64,000 nucleotides of DNA from Gordonia polyisoprenivorans NBRC 16320 = JCM 10675 (GTDB lineage: Bacteria > Actinomycetota > Actinomycetes > Mycobacteriales > Mycobacteriaceae): contig NZ_BAEI01000087.1 of NCBI RefSeq assembly GCF_000241325.1, positions 124,001 to 188,000 of the forward strand. Direction: 5' to 3'. Both the position numbers and the translations under genes were made by a program. A model generated the notes under the pieces. It did not search any database. It was given only the letters and a program-made list of their open reading frames with translations, and was not told the origin of the DNA. Positions 42,205-51,350 of this stretch are shown here, in pieces. How positions within the stretch are numbered: position 1 is the first letter of the stretch; every line of letters starts with the position of its first letter.

Positions 42205-43506
42205 CCACTGAAGGTCCGGGGCGTAGACGTCACCGGGTCCGCCGAGGCAGCTCACGACGCGGGTCGTGACGCGGGCACCCTTCGCACGATAGGTCGCCGC
42301 GGCGCGTGCGAGGTCATCGACGGGCGTCACCGACACCGGCGAGAGGTTCGAGTCGCACCGCGTCAGCCGCAACCGCGCGGTCGGGGTGGGCGAGGTGGGG
42401 GTGGCCAGCGCGGCCGCGTCGAAGGCGCGCCGGAAGTCGGGGTCGGCCCACGGGGAATGACCCGGCCGGAACAATGCCGGCAGCGGTACGTACGACAGGG
42501 TGAGATAGGTCGGGACCGCGCACGCGTGCCGGAAGGCGTCGGCGATCCTCTTGCCGACTGCGGTGAGTTTGTCGTCGATCCGCATCTCCGGGTGCCCGGT
42601 CTCCAGACCCAGCAGATCGGCGACCGCGAATCCGGCTCCCACCGTGCCGCTGTTCCGGCGGATGAAGTTACGGTGATCGGGCACCATCTGACCGATCATG
42701 ATCGCCGGGATGTGCAGTTCGGGCGCATAGGTTCCGGCCTGCTCGGCGGCCACCGCGGCCGCGCCGCTCCCGCCGCCGGACGGACCGTAGATACCGATCG
42801 GCGACGACGCGGTCAACCCGGCCGCGGGCACCGAGCGGGCCGCGCGGCTCGCGTCGAGCAACGCGTGCCCGTCGAAGCGGGGCAGCAGCGTCGGGGTGGG
42901 CGACGGACCACCGTCGTCGGCGAGATCGGCGACGACGACGGTGTGGCCGGCACGCAGCGCTGTCGATGCCGAGTCGACCGGGCCCATACCGCGAACCTGA
43001 TCGATCACCGAGTTGCGTGACATCGACGAGGTGGGCCGGCAATAGGAGCCCATGCTTTCGTCGGCCACACCCATGCCGATCAATGCGCGCATGCCGTGCG
43101 GTGGAGTTGCCGTCGGGACGAACAGTGACGCGCTCGCCGCGGTCCGGTCGCCGAGTGGCCCGGTCGTCACGTACAGCATCCGGAACCCGCGCACACCGGG
43201 CACTGTGCGTTCCACCGCCGGCGCAGCCATCGGTTCGATCCGCAGGATCTCGCCGAGACGGGCGTCGGCGCCCGGCGGTGTGTGAGCGTAGAACGGATCG
43301 GGATCGGCGACGACCGACCTCATCGCGGCATCGGCGATCGCGTTCAGATCGAGCGGTGAATCCGGCCGTGCCGCCGCATATCCGGCGTTCAGCGCGACGG
43401 TGGTCATCGTGACGGTGGTCATCGCGACGGTGGTCATCGTGACGGCGACGAGTATTGCACGCAGGCGGCATCGCGCCGCAACGCGCCAGGTCGAGAACTT
43501 CAGCAC
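42187..43506 (-). CDS. Secreted lipase of the LIP family
   Basis: The 439-residue protein has a long N-terminal signal region and the secretory lipase fold (PF03583-like). The nucleophile elbow is GPSGGGSGAA near residue 205, and the YAHTPPGADARLGEILRIEP segment near residue 70 is typical of the family. It should hydrolyse esters outside the cell or at the envelope. The signal region contains three 5-residue repeats (MTTVA, MTTVT, MTTVA) encoded by a 15-bp tandem repeat. The GTG at 43504-43506 follows GGGGAT. Confidence 0.85.
   Translation of the reverse strand: MLKFSTWRVAARCRLRAILVAVTMTTVAMTTVTMTTVALNAGYAAARPDSPLDLNAIADAAMRSVVADPDPFYAHTPPGADARLGEILRIEPMAAPAVERTVPGVRGFRMLYVTTGPLGDRTAASASLFVPTATPPHGMRALIGMGVADESMGSYCRPTSSMSRNSVIDQVRGMGPVDSASTALRAGHTVVVADLADDGGPSPTPTLLPRFDGHALLDASRAARSVPAAGLTASSPIGIYGPSGGGSGAAAVAAEQAGTYAPELHIPAIMIGQMVPDHRNFIRRNSGTVGAGFAVADLLGLETGHPEMRIDDKLTAVGKRIADAFRHACAVPTYLTLSYVPLPALFRPGHSPWADPDFRRAFDAAALATPTSPTPTARLRLTRCDSNLSPVSVTPVDDLARAAATYRAKGARVTTRVVSCLGGPGDVYAPDLQWLLAAL
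43394..43438 (-). repeat. 15-bp tandem repeat, three copies, in the lipase signal peptide
   Basis: The + strand unit GCGACGGTGGTCATC or GTGACGGTGGTCATC occurs at 43394-43408, 43409-43423 and 43424-43438, and a broken fourth copy follows. Each unit encodes five residues of the hydrophobic core and contains an in-frame ATG. Confidence 0.88.
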
Positions 43507-43645
43507 ACCATCCCCCGATTGAGTGCCCGGGGACGTCCGGCACGGTCGCCCCCGACGGGCCGACGCCACCAGCAGGGGCGGTGTCGGCATGACCGCGCAG
43601 ACCTTACGGCACGCGGCGGGCTCGTGGTCGGTGGTGGTGAGCGAA

Positions 43646-43695
43646 CGCACACCGCCCGGGCACGGTCGATGTGCGCGTGCGGCGAGCGGTGTGCG
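43646..43695 (-). terminator. Inverted repeat downstream of the TerD gene
   Basis: CGCACACCGC (43646-43655) and GCGGTGTGCG (43686-43695) are perfect 10-bp inverted arms with a 30-bp spacer. The pair begins 28 bp past the TerD stop on the minus strand and is the only structure seen in 43507-43722. The long spacer makes a terminator role uncertain. Confidence 0.4.
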
Positions 43696-43722
43696 TCAGG
43701 TGGTGCGGGGGAAGGGCAAGCG

Positions 43723-44451
43723 CTACTTGCGGCCGGCCTTCCAGTTCAGTCCCCAGCCGTAGGCCTCGTCGACCTTGGACTGGGAGCCGCGGATGTAGCG
43801 CACCTCGCGATTGACGACGAGTTCGCCGCCGCGGTTCTCCAGTAGTGCGATCGCGCACGAGATGGCGCCCTGATCGGCTTCGTCGAGGCGTACCTCGATC
43901 TGCGGTCCGCTCGCCGGGAACAGGGTCACCACGCCGTTGGCGCTCGCCCAGTTGGGGGTGCCCTCGTAGATGTAGGCGAAGATCAGCACGCGACGGATCT
44001 GATTGGACGCCGACAGGTCGATGTACATGTTCTCGCCGCCGGTGTTCGATCCGGAGCGGTCGTCGCCGTCGAGCCAGATGATCGGCCGTCCCTGGTACGG
44101 CGCCTGGAACGAGTTGCCGAGGGCCTGCACGATGCCCTTGCTGCCGTCGGTGAACTCCCAGAGGCAGGCGAGGTCGAGGTCGACGCCGGTGGCGCGCTTG
44201 AACAGTCCGCCCTTGGAGCCGGCGGTCCAGTTGAGGTTCACCCGGACCTGACCGGTCGCCGAACCCTGCTTGGTCAGCGACACGCTCGGCGCGGACTTGG
44301 TGAGCGTCACCTTCGACAACGACACCGGCGGCTGAGCTGGAGCCTGGTTCGGGTAACCCTGCGGCGGTTGCTGATACGGCTGTGCCTGTGGAGTCGGCTG
44401 TGGCTGTGGGGCCGGCGGCGTCTTCGGTCGCTTGGTGTAGTCGATTCCCAT
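43723..44451 (-). CDS. TerD-family stress protein with a proline/glutamine-rich N-terminus
   Basis: The 242-residue protein has about 40 residues rich in Pro and Gln (PAPQPQPTPQAQPYQQPP), then a TerD domain with VRVNLNWTAG, GVDLDLACLWEF and the acidic calcium-site segment WLDGDDRSGSNTGGENMYID. TerD proteins bind calcium and are linked to tellurite, phage and envelope stress. It is downstream of, and in the same orientation as, an Hsp70 gene and a helical/Fn3-like gene; an accessory chaperone-stress unit is likely. Confidence 0.9.
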   Translation of the reverse strand: MGIDYTKRPKTPPAPQPQPTPQAQPYQQPPQGYPNQAPAQPPVSLSKVTLTKSAPSVSLTKQGSATGQVRVNLNWTAGSKGGLFKRATGVDLDLACLWEFTDGSKGIVQALGNSFQAPYQGRPIIWLDGDDRSGSNTGGENMYIDLSASNQIRRVLIFAYIYEGTPNWASANGVVTLFPASGPQIEVRLDEADQGAISCAIALLENRGGELVVNREVRYIRGSQSKVDEAYGWGLNWKAGRK

Positions 44452-44523
44452 GGCAGGTGATTCCCCTCTGAATCTGGTGGTCGAGGTCGGTGATGTCCGA
44501 TTCGGCGAATTCAGCCTAGCGAA

Positions 44524-46461
44524 TCACGGGCGTGGGTTGGTGTTCGTCGCCGGCAGGGCCGCGCGCGCCCGGGGGCCGAAGGCGGCGGCGACGGTCAGCG
44601 CGCCGCTGCCGTCGCGCCGGCACGCCGCCACCGCGATGTGCCCGGGACGTGCGATGGAACCGGGGATCGCGAACCCGCCGTCGATGGCGTAGCGGGTGTT
44701 GGTGATCTTCTTCGCCCACGCCGCCGGGTCGGTCGGCGACTGCGGAGGTGCATCCGCCCGAATGACGACGAGGGCCTCGGTGACGCCGTCGGGCCACGCG
44801 AAGATCACCCGGTCCCCGTCGACGCGGACGTCGGTGACGGCGGGCAGATCATCGGTCGGTGGCGTGGTGGGAGCCGTGGGTGTTGTGGGTGCAGGAGCCG
44901 GGGGTCGGGGCGGGGGCGGCGGGTTACCGGAGATCGCGACGTCGGAGTGCACGCCCGCGCGGGTTGCGGTGACCTCGTAGGTGGGCAATGGGGTTGCGGT
45001 GCCGACGCCACCGTCGTCGAGTGCGGTCTCCGAGGTGCGGCCGACCACCTGCCTGCGGCCGTTCGGCTCGACGCGGGTGACCCGATAGCTCACCCCCGCG
45101 GTGGGTGAGGGTTCCCAGCTCACCCGCACGGTGCCGTCGACCGCCTCGGCCCGAACCTGCGACGGCGCTGCGGGGGGCGGCTCCGCTGACGCTGCCGGAG
45201 GCGGCCCTGGTGCCGGGGCCGGTTCGGGTGGCGGGTCGGTGGCGTCCAGGGTTCGCTGGGCCTCGTCGGCGACCGCATCGATCTGACGGAGTGCGGTGGG
45301 GTCGTCGCCGGCGGCTGCGCGCGCCTGTGCACATCGCCGCCGGGCCTCCTCTGGGCGGCCCTTGCGTAAAGCCTGTCGGGCCGAGCGCAATTCGCGCTGC
45401 CAGTCGACTGCTGCCGGGGTGTGCGGCGTCGGAGCCGGTGCGGCCGGTGCGGGGGCCGGGGCGGGGGCCGGCTCCTCGACGGCGCCGCCGTACTCGGCCG
45501 CGATCGTGGCGATCAGCCGGCGCGCGTCGCGGGTGCCGAGACCGAGTCCACGCGCCTCGTCGAGCATGAACTGGTGATCGTCGGGGTGCAGGCGATCCTC
45601 GACGAGGATCGCCGCCCGGATACGGGGCCGCAGATGTTCGGTGACCCGGTCGGTGACCGAGGCGAGGTACGCGACGGTGACCTCGACGGGTCCGAGCAGG
45701 ATCTCCGCGATGTCGATGAGGAGCTCGTCGACGATGGCGCGCATGCGGCCGGCGGGTAGTTCCCGTGCGCGGTGGCGCATTCCGTCGACGCGCAGCCGGA
45801 TCTCGCCGCGGTCGGCGGCGTTGTCGGTGGTGAGATCGAGTACCGCGAGCAGTGTGTGGGCAGGCGGTCCGCTGCGGCGGCGGCTGAACTCGGTGAGCAG
45901 CTCGGTGATCTGGGAGAGTTTGTGGGCCGACAGCGTTTGCGGCGCGGCAGGAGTGGAAGCCGTTGCCCCGGAGGGGGTATCGGACACTACGCGGTGTCTG
46001 CGCAGTCGGGTCGCGACCTCGTCGGTACTGAGTCCACCCATCGCCCCGATCTCGTCGAGACCGGCGCGCTTTCCCTCCGGGATGCCGCCATAACGGGCGA
46101 CGAGGCGTTCGATCGCGCTGTCCAACAACTGATATCGCTGCTCATCGAGCTCGGTGCGGCGCGCCTGCACGGACCGGGCCAGCGTCACGCGGCGAACCGA
46201 CTCACGTAGCGGTGCACTGCGGTCGCCGTGTTCGGCGACCAAATGCTCCACGAGCATCCGGTACTTGGGGTGATCGCGTTGTTTCTGCCAGAACGCCCAC
46301 ACCTCGTCGATCCGGGCGGCCACCTCGGGGTCGGAGAGGGTGGCGGCCTCGGCGATCGGGATGTCGTACAGCTCGAAGGGGTCGGATTCCTCGACGCCGC
46401 CGCGGCGTTCCACCGCGGCGAGGACGCGTTTGCGGTAGTCGTTGCCGACGAAGGGTTCCAC
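44524..46461 (-). CDS. Large helical protein with C-terminal fibronectin-III-like domains, partner of the Hsp70 gene
   Basis: The 645-residue protein begins with VEPFVGNDYRKRVLAAVERRGG. About 330 charged, mostly helical residues follow, including an SDEVATRLRR-type segment. Then comes an alanine/proline linker, a short helical pair (RSARQALRKGRPEEARRRCAQA, TPR-like), a further proline linker, and two beta-rich domains with fibronectin-III-like patterns (VRVSWEPSPTAGVSYRVTR and VIFAWPDGVTEALVVIR). The GTG start is 5 bp behind the Hsp70 stop, so the two genes are co-transcribed. No catalytic motif is seen. I infer an adaptor or co-chaperone for the Hsp70. Confidence 0.75.
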   Translation of the reverse strand: MEPFVGNDYRKRVLAAVERRGGVEESDPFELYDIPIAEAATLSDPEVAARIDEVWAFWQKQRDHPKYRMLVEHLVAEHGDRSAPLRESVRRVTLARSVQARRTELDEQRYQLLDSAIERLVARYGGIPEGKRAGLDEIGAMGGLSTDEVATRLRRHRVVSDTPSGATASTPAAPQTLSAHKLSQITELLTEFSRRRSGPPAHTLLAVLDLTTDNAADRGEIRLRVDGMRHRARELPAGRMRAIVDELLIDIAEILLGPVEVTVAYLASVTDRVTEHLRPRIRAAILVEDRLHPDDHQFMLDEARGLGLGTRDARRLIATIAAEYGGAVEEPAPAPAPAPAAPAPTPHTPAAVDWQRELRSARQALRKGRPEEARRRCAQARAAAGDDPTALRQIDAVADEAQRTLDATDPPPEPAPAPGPPPAASAEPPPAAPSQVRAEAVDGTVRVSWEPSPTAGVSYRVTRVEPNGRRQVVGRTSETALDDGGVGTATPLPTYEVTATRAGVHSDVAISGNPPPPPRPPAPAPTTPTAPTTPPTDDLPAVTDVRVDGDRVIFAWPDGVTEALVVIRADAPPQSPTDPAAWAKKITNTRYAIDGGFAIPGSIARPGHIAVAACRRDGSGALTVAAAFGPRARAALPATNTNPRP

Positions 46462-46466
46462 GGCGC

Positions 46467-48143
46467 TCAGACGTCCCGGCGTCGACTGCGGTGGACCTGG
46501 TCGAGTTCCCGCGCGACCTCCGACTGGGACAGCGTCGCACCGGTTTTCGCGGTGAGGGTCAGCGGTATGTCCGCCTCGACATGATGGGCTCTGACGTGCA
46601 GCACGCCGTCGAATCCCATCTCGAAGGTGACCCGCACCTCGCTGTTCTCGTCGTGGCCGGGCGGGATGTCCTCGATGGCGCCCTCGATCAGCATCTTCGC
46701 GTCGCGCGGTGAGGGCGAGGCCTCCTGCCCGAGTTGTTCGACCACGGTCAGCTCGATGCGCCGCTGGTCGGCGCGCACCGTCCCGAAGGAGCGCTGGACG
46801 CGGATCGGCAAGGGCTGGTTGCGATGCACCAGCCAGGTGACCTCGAGTTCGCCGTTGCGACCGCTGACCGCGAGTACCCCGAAGCCGCGAGAAACCACGG
46901 TGTCGACGCTGATCTGGAGCATTCGACGGACTCCGGCGACCGGTATCGCGAACGCCGCGGCCACCCGGGCGGCGGCCTCGTCGACATCGGCCGGCGCGGC
47001 GTCGACGAGCGTCGCACCGGGCGCCAATCGACCTCGGGTGATCAGGTCGGCGGTGACCAGACGCTCGATCTCGAGTTTCTCCCCGTAGATCGCCGCACCA
47101 CGCGCGACCGCCAGATCCGGATCGCGCAGTTCGGGGGTGATCCCGAGCCGCGCCGTGATCTCGCGTGTCACCGCAGGCATCCGGGACGAGCCGCCGACCA
47201 GCAACACCCGATCCACCTGTGCCACCCCGCGTCGGCGGGCGCCGGCCACACACGAGTCGGTGAGATCGAGGGTGCGTGCGAGGAGTCCGGCGGTGAGTTC
47301 CTCGAGTTCGGTGCGGGTCACGGTCAGTACCGACCGCACGCCGTCGTGCGAGACGATCACCGATGTCGAGTTTGATTCGCTGAGTTCGTGTTTCGCACGT
47401 TCGGCGGCCATGATCAGGGCCTGCGAACCGGCCGAGTCGTCGAGGGGATCCTCGGCGTCGGGGTGCTCCTCGCAGAACTTCCGCGACAGGTGCAGGGCGA
47501 GTCGCTCGTCCCAGTCGGCGCCGCCGAGCTGATGGTCGCCGTCGACGGCAAGCACCGAGATGCGCCGGTCGGCGAGTTCGATCACCGTGGCGTCGAAGGT
47601 GCCGCCGCCGAGGTCGTAGACGAGGACCGTCTCGTCGGGTGTGGCCGTGGCGACGGTGTCGGTCAACCGGCTGAATCCGTAGGACAGCGCCGCCGCGATC
47701 GGCTCCGACAACACCCCGGCGACGTCGAGTCCGGCGTAGGTACCCGCCTGGATGGTGGCGCGGCGTTCCTCGTCGCCGAAGTAGGCGGGCACGGTGATCA
47801 CCGCGCGCTCCACCTTCTCGCCGGCGAATTCGGCGTTGGAGACCAACGATTTCAGGATGAGCGCCGAGATCGCCGGGGCCGACCAGCTCCGGCCGTGGGC
47901 GACGAACCGCCAATCTGCTTCACCCATACGACGTTTGACGAGCGCGCACACGTTGTCGGGGTCCAGTCGTGCCTGCCTGCGGGCACCTTCGCCGACGACG
48001 TGGTCGTGCGCCGACGGCAACAGCACGACCGACGGTGTCGTCGGCGCACCATTCCAGTCGCCGATCACCTCGGGCCGTCCGTCGCGGTCGATCGCCGCGA
48101 TCGCCGAATTCGTCGTGCCCAGATCGATGCCGAATACGCCCAC
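46467..48143 (-). CDS. Divergent Hsp70-family chaperone
   Basis: The 558-residue protein has the Hsp70 ATPase domain: phosphate-binding FGIDLGTTNSAIA, VITVPAYFGDEERR, YDLGGGTFDATV and LLVGGSSRMPAV. It differs from DnaK: after the ATPase domain there are about 70 extra residues (EIERLVTADLITRG...), then a beta-rich substrate domain with MLIEGAIEDIPPG and FEMGFDGVLHVRA, and no alpha-helical lid or EEVD-like end. The GTG start has TACGAT 8 nt upstream and no ribosome binding site. It is divergent from a GrpE-like gene and leads the TerD unit. Confidence 0.92.
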   Translation of the reverse strand: MGVFGIDLGTTNSAIAAIDRDGRPEVIGDWNGAPTTPSVVLLPSAHDHVVGEGARRQARLDPDNVCALVKRRMGEADWRFVAHGRSWSAPAISALILKSLVSNAEFAGEKVERAVITVPAYFGDEERRATIQAGTYAGLDVAGVLSEPIAAALSYGFSRLTDTVATATPDETVLVYDLGGGTFDATVIELADRRISVLAVDGDHQLGGADWDERLALHLSRKFCEEHPDAEDPLDDSAGSQALIMAAERAKHELSESNSTSVIVSHDGVRSVLTVTRTELEELTAGLLARTLDLTDSCVAGARRRGVAQVDRVLLVGGSSRMPAVTREITARLGITPELRDPDLAVARGAAIYGEKLEIERLVTADLITRGRLAPGATLVDAAPADVDEAAARVAAAFAIPVAGVRRMLQISVDTVVSRGFGVLAVSGRNGELEVTWLVHRNQPLPIRVQRSFGTVRADQRRIELTVVEQLGQEASPSPRDAKMLIEGAIEDIPPGHDENSEVRVTFEMGFDGVLHVRAHHVEADIPLTLTAKTGATLSQSEVARELDQVHRSRRRDV

Positions 48144-48220
48144 GGTCGGGGATCGTAACAGCGCGACGCGCGCCGGGCAGGCGTCTCGATGGTGCGAGCG
48201 CCGGGTTCTACGCTGGTCGG

Positions 48221-48724
48221 ATGACCGAGGGTGCAGACGACGTCGCCGGTGCGGAGAGCCAGGGTGGTGCCGATGAGGTGGCCGAGCCGTTCCGCCGTCT
48301 CGACGAGCGGCTCGAGGATCTCGGGCGGGTGATTGTCCGGCAGTCGCAGTCGCTGGACCGGCTCCTCGACGCCGAGAAGAAGCGGTCGGCGCGCGATGCG
48401 GCCGGCGCAGACCTGGCCCTGCTGGTGGACCTGCTGGCGCTCTACGGCGACGCCGCGGGCTGTGCCTCAGCGTCGACCGACGCCGCCGACCGCGCCGCGT
48501 TCACCGCGCTGGCCGACGGCCTGGAACGCGTGATCGTCGGCCGCGGGGGCACGCTCGTGACACCGCGGATCGGCGACGACTTCGACGCCGTCACCATGGA
48601 CGCCGTCGACACCCGGGAGACCGGCGCGGCCGACCGGTCACGGACGGTCGCCGACGTTCTGCGGCCGGGACTGAACGTCGGGCCGCGGTCGGTGCGGCCC
48701 GCGGCGGTCGTCGTCTACCGTTGA
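48221..48724 (+). CDS. GrpE-like nucleotide-exchange factor
   Basis: The 167-residue protein has an N-terminal helical segment (AEPFRRLDERLEDLGRVIVRQ) and a C-terminal beta portion with VLRPGLNVGPRSVRPAAVVVY, which resembles the GrpE head sequence GYxxxxRVLRPAxVxV. The middle is shorter than in GrpE. Divergent from the Hsp70 gene across 77 bp, it is probably its exchange factor. TACGCT ends 6 nt before the ATG, so this start is leaderless like that of the Hsp70 gene. It ends 4 bp from the convergent peptidase gene. Confidence 0.75.
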   Translation: MTEGADDVAGAESQGGADEVAEPFRRLDERLEDLGRVIVRQSQSLDRLLDAEKKRSARDAAGADLALLVDLLALYGDAAGCASASTDAADRAAFTALADGLERVIVGRGGTLVTPRIGDDFDAVTMDAVDTRETGAADRSRTVADVLRPGLNVGPRSVRPAAVVVYR

Positions 48725-48728
48725 CCGC

Positions 48729-50780
48729 TCAGTGGTCGGCCGATCCGATGGTGCGCCACAGGAATTCGTACGCCAGTGCCGACTTGAAGGCCGCCTGCTT
48801 GTTGTCGGCGGCACCGCCGTGCCCGCCCTCGATGTTCTCGTAGTAGCGGACGTCGTGACCGTACTCCTCGAGTCGCGCAACGAGTTTGCGGGCGTGCCCG
48901 GGATGGACGCGGTCGTCGCGGGTGGAGGTGGTGACGAGAATCGGCGGGTAGGTCTTCTCGCGTGTGAGGTTCTGATACGGCGAGTACTCACCGATGTAGG
49001 CCCACTCGTCGGGGTCGTCGGGGTTGCCGTACTCGGCCATCCACGACGCGCCCGCCAGCAGCAGGTGGTAGCGACGCATGTCGATCAGCGGGACCTGACA
49101 CACCAACGCGCCGAACAACTCCGGATATCGGGTGAGCATCACGCCCATCAGTAGGCCGCCGTTGGAACCGCCCTGTGCGCCGAGTTGGGCCGGGGTCGTC
49201 AGTCCACCTGCGACGAGGTCCTTGGCAACACTCGAGAAGTCCTCGTACACCAGGTGACGACCGGCCTTCTGGGCTTGGGTGTGCCAGGCCGGGCCGTATT
49301 CGCCGCCGCCACGGATGTTGGCGATGACATAGATGCCGCCGCGTTCGATCCAATTGCGTCCCGAGAGCGCCAGATAGCCCGGCGTCAGCGAATTCTCGAA
49401 GCCGCCGTAGCCGTAGAGCAGTGTGGGGCCGCTGGTCACGTCGCGGCGCCGGATCACGAAGTAGGGGATCGGGGTGCCGTCGTCGGACGGGGTGAAGAAC
49501 TGTTCGGCCACCACCGATTCCGCGTCGAAGAACTGCGGGGTCTGTTTGATCACGGTGACCTCGGTGCCGCTGTTGCCGTGCAGCAGGCTCGGTGGCGCGG
49601 TGAACGACGTCGCCGACCAGAACACCTCGTCACTGTCGTCGGGATCGGTGTCGAGGACCGAGACGGTCGCGAGTTCGGGGAGCCCGGGTTGTGGCACGAC
49701 CGTCCAGTCGCCGAGAGTGCGCACGGTCACCTCGGTGTGCACGTCGTGCAGGGTGAGCACGATCAGGTGTGACCGAGTGAAGGAGAATGACTGCAGGCTG
49801 GTGTGCGCGTCCGGGGTGAACAGCACCGTGTGTTCGCGCGCCCCGGCGAGGTAGGACGGGTAGTCGAAGACGAGCAGAGTGCCTGCCGGATAATCGGTTC
49901 CGCCGACTTCCCAGTCCGAACGGGGGCGGACAAACATCCAATCGTGGTGCACGCTGACGTGGGCATCGGTCGGCACGTCGAGCAAGATCTCCTCGGTGCC
50001 GCGGAGCTCGTAGGTGAGCTCGTTGAAGAAATCCGTTGCGCGCGAGACGAAATGACGCTCGAATCCAGGCGTGTGGTCGTACCCGGCGCTCACCGCCACA
50101 TCGTCGACAGAGCCGGCGAACACCGTCGGCGCCGCATCGACCGGAGTGCCGCGCGTCCACCGTTTGATGACGCGCGGATACCCCGAGGTGGTCAGTGATC
50201 CGTCGCCATCGGGCTGTATCCCGAAATCGGTTCCGACATAGACGGTGTCGCGGTCGATCCAGAAGATCGACGACTTCGCCTCGGGGAGCGTGAAGCCGTC
50301 GTCGACCCAGCTACGGGTCGCGACGTCGAACTCCCGGACGACGGCGGCGTCGGCACCGCCGCGCGACATCGAGATCAGGGCGCGGTCGTACCCGGGCCGG
50401 TTCATGGTGGCCGATTTCCACACCCAGTTCTCGTCCTCGGCGATGGCGAGGGCGTCGACGTCGATGAGGACATCCCACTCGGGGGAGTCGGTGAGGTATT
50501 GCTCGAGCGTGGTCCGCCGCCACAGTCCGCGGGGGTGCGCCGCGTCGCGCCAGAAGTTGTAGAGGTACTCGCCCCGGCGACGCACGTAGGGGATGCGGTC
50601 GTCGGTGTCGAGGATCTCCAAGGCCTGCGCTTCGAGCTGGGAGAACCGGTCCGAGTCGGTGAGTTCGGCAAGGGTGGGTGCGTTGTGGTCACGCACCCAG
50701 GCGAGTGCCTCGTCGCCGGTGACGTCCTCGAGCCACAGGTAGGGGTCGTCGGCGGAGGTGGTGGTGTTGCTGTCGGTCAC
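48729..50780 (-). CDS. Prolyl oligopeptidase family serine peptidase
   Basis: The 683-residue protein opens with DPYLWLEDVTGDEALAWVRDHN, typical of S9A peptidases, continues with a seven-bladed propeller, and ends with an alpha/beta hydrolase domain. The serine is in GGSNGG, the aspartate in TSTRDDRVHPGHARK and the histidine in IEGGHGG. It cleaves short proline-containing peptides in the cytoplasm. The GTG at 50778-50780 was chosen since the family N-terminus begins about 10 residues later. The 570 bp upstream have no gene but hold REP-like repeats. Confidence 0.93.
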   Translation of the reverse strand: MTDSNTTTSADDPYLWLEDVTGDEALAWVRDHNAPTLAELTDSDRFSQLEAQALEILDTDDRIPYVRRRGEYLYNFWRDAAHPRGLWRRTTLEQYLTDSPEWDVLIDVDALAIAEDENWVWKSATMNRPGYDRALISMSRGGADAAVVREFDVATRSWVDDGFTLPEAKSSIFWIDRDTVYVGTDFGIQPDGDGSLTTSGYPRVIKRWTRGTPVDAAPTVFAGSVDDVAVSAGYDHTPGFERHFVSRATDFFNELTYELRGTEEILLDVPTDAHVSVHHDWMFVRPRSDWEVGGTDYPAGTLLVFDYPSYLAGAREHTVLFTPDAHTSLQSFSFTRSHLIVLTLHDVHTEVTVRTLGDWTVVPQPGLPELATVSVLDTDPDDSDEVFWSATSFTAPPSLLHGNSGTEVTVIKQTPQFFDAESVVAEQFFTPSDDGTPIPYFVIRRRDVTSGPTLLYGYGGFENSLTPGYLALSGRNWIERGGIYVIANIRGGGEYGPAWHTQAQKAGRHLVYEDFSSVAKDLVAGGLTTPAQLGAQGGSNGGLLMGVMLTRYPELFGALVCQVPLIDMRRYHLLLAGASWMAEYGNPDDPDEWAYIGEYSPYQNLTREKTYPPILVTTSTRDDRVHPGHARKLVARLEEYGHDVRYYENIEGGHGGAADNKQAAFKSALAYEFLWRTIGSADH

Positions 50781-50879
50781 CTCGCCAACGTACCCGGCTT
50801 CAGCCGGCGCGTCCTGCATGCCACATGCTGAGCTCACACGATGACCACGAACTTTCCGACCCCGTCCGTCTCGTCCAAT

Positions 50880-51262
50880 GATGCCGGGCGCTCCCCAACC
50901 CAATGGTCGAGGTGACCCGCAACGGGATGCACCTGCCGTGCCACTCCCGATGGTCGAGGTATGGGCGAGGTGCCGAAGAGCGCCAGAGACGAGACTCGAG
51001 ACACCGTGCGCCGAAATATATTCGGTCCACGGTGGTGCGAATCTAGCACCGTAGCAGTCGGTCTCGAGGCTCGCCGCACGCGGCTCGCACCTCGACCAGC
51101 GGGGTATGCGCTCCCCTCGAACGATGCTGACGCCCTCTCCACCCGGTGGCCTCCCCTCCCGGTGGTCGAGGTGCACGGCGCCCCTGGCGCCGGGCCTCGA
51201 GACCCCTTGTGCCGACGGGATTCCGGGCCACGGACGGCACGACACCTCGACCATCGGGGGTG
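50880..51262. repeat. Cluster of REP-like palindromic repeats, left side of the HNH gene
   Basis: Units built from TGGTCGAGGT and its complement ACCTCGACCA occur near 50903, 50950, 51089, 51160 and 51244. Two are extended: GTCTCGAGGCTCGCCGC with CGCACCTCGACCAGCGGGG (51061-51104), and GGTGGTCGAGGTGCACGGCG with GGCGCCGGGCCTCGAGACC (51160-51204). Each can fold as a hairpin. The cluster fills the gene-less stretch 50781-51350. CCGAA-ATATA-TTCGG at 51011-51025 is a separate small palindrome. Units of the same type lie on the other side of the HNH gene. Confidence 0.8.
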
Positions 51263-51350
51263 GGGAATTCGCTATGGAGTTCTCAAACAACAGATGCGGT
51301 CCCGGCCGGGCCGGTTGCAGGGAATCAGGCTGTAGTGGAGGCGCTTCGGG

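Noticed and set aside
43507..43722. Small gene between the lipase and TerD genes
   Set aside because: Short frames exist on both strands, but none has a ribosome binding site, leaderless hexamer or protein-like composition; only the 10-bp inverted repeat stands out.
44524..47913. One very long minus-strand frame that would join the Fn3-like protein to the Hsp70 region
   Set aside because: The first part is an out-of-frame reading of the Hsp70 gene, low in complexity and rich in Arg; the real start of the downstream protein is the GTG at 46461 right after the Hsp70 stop.
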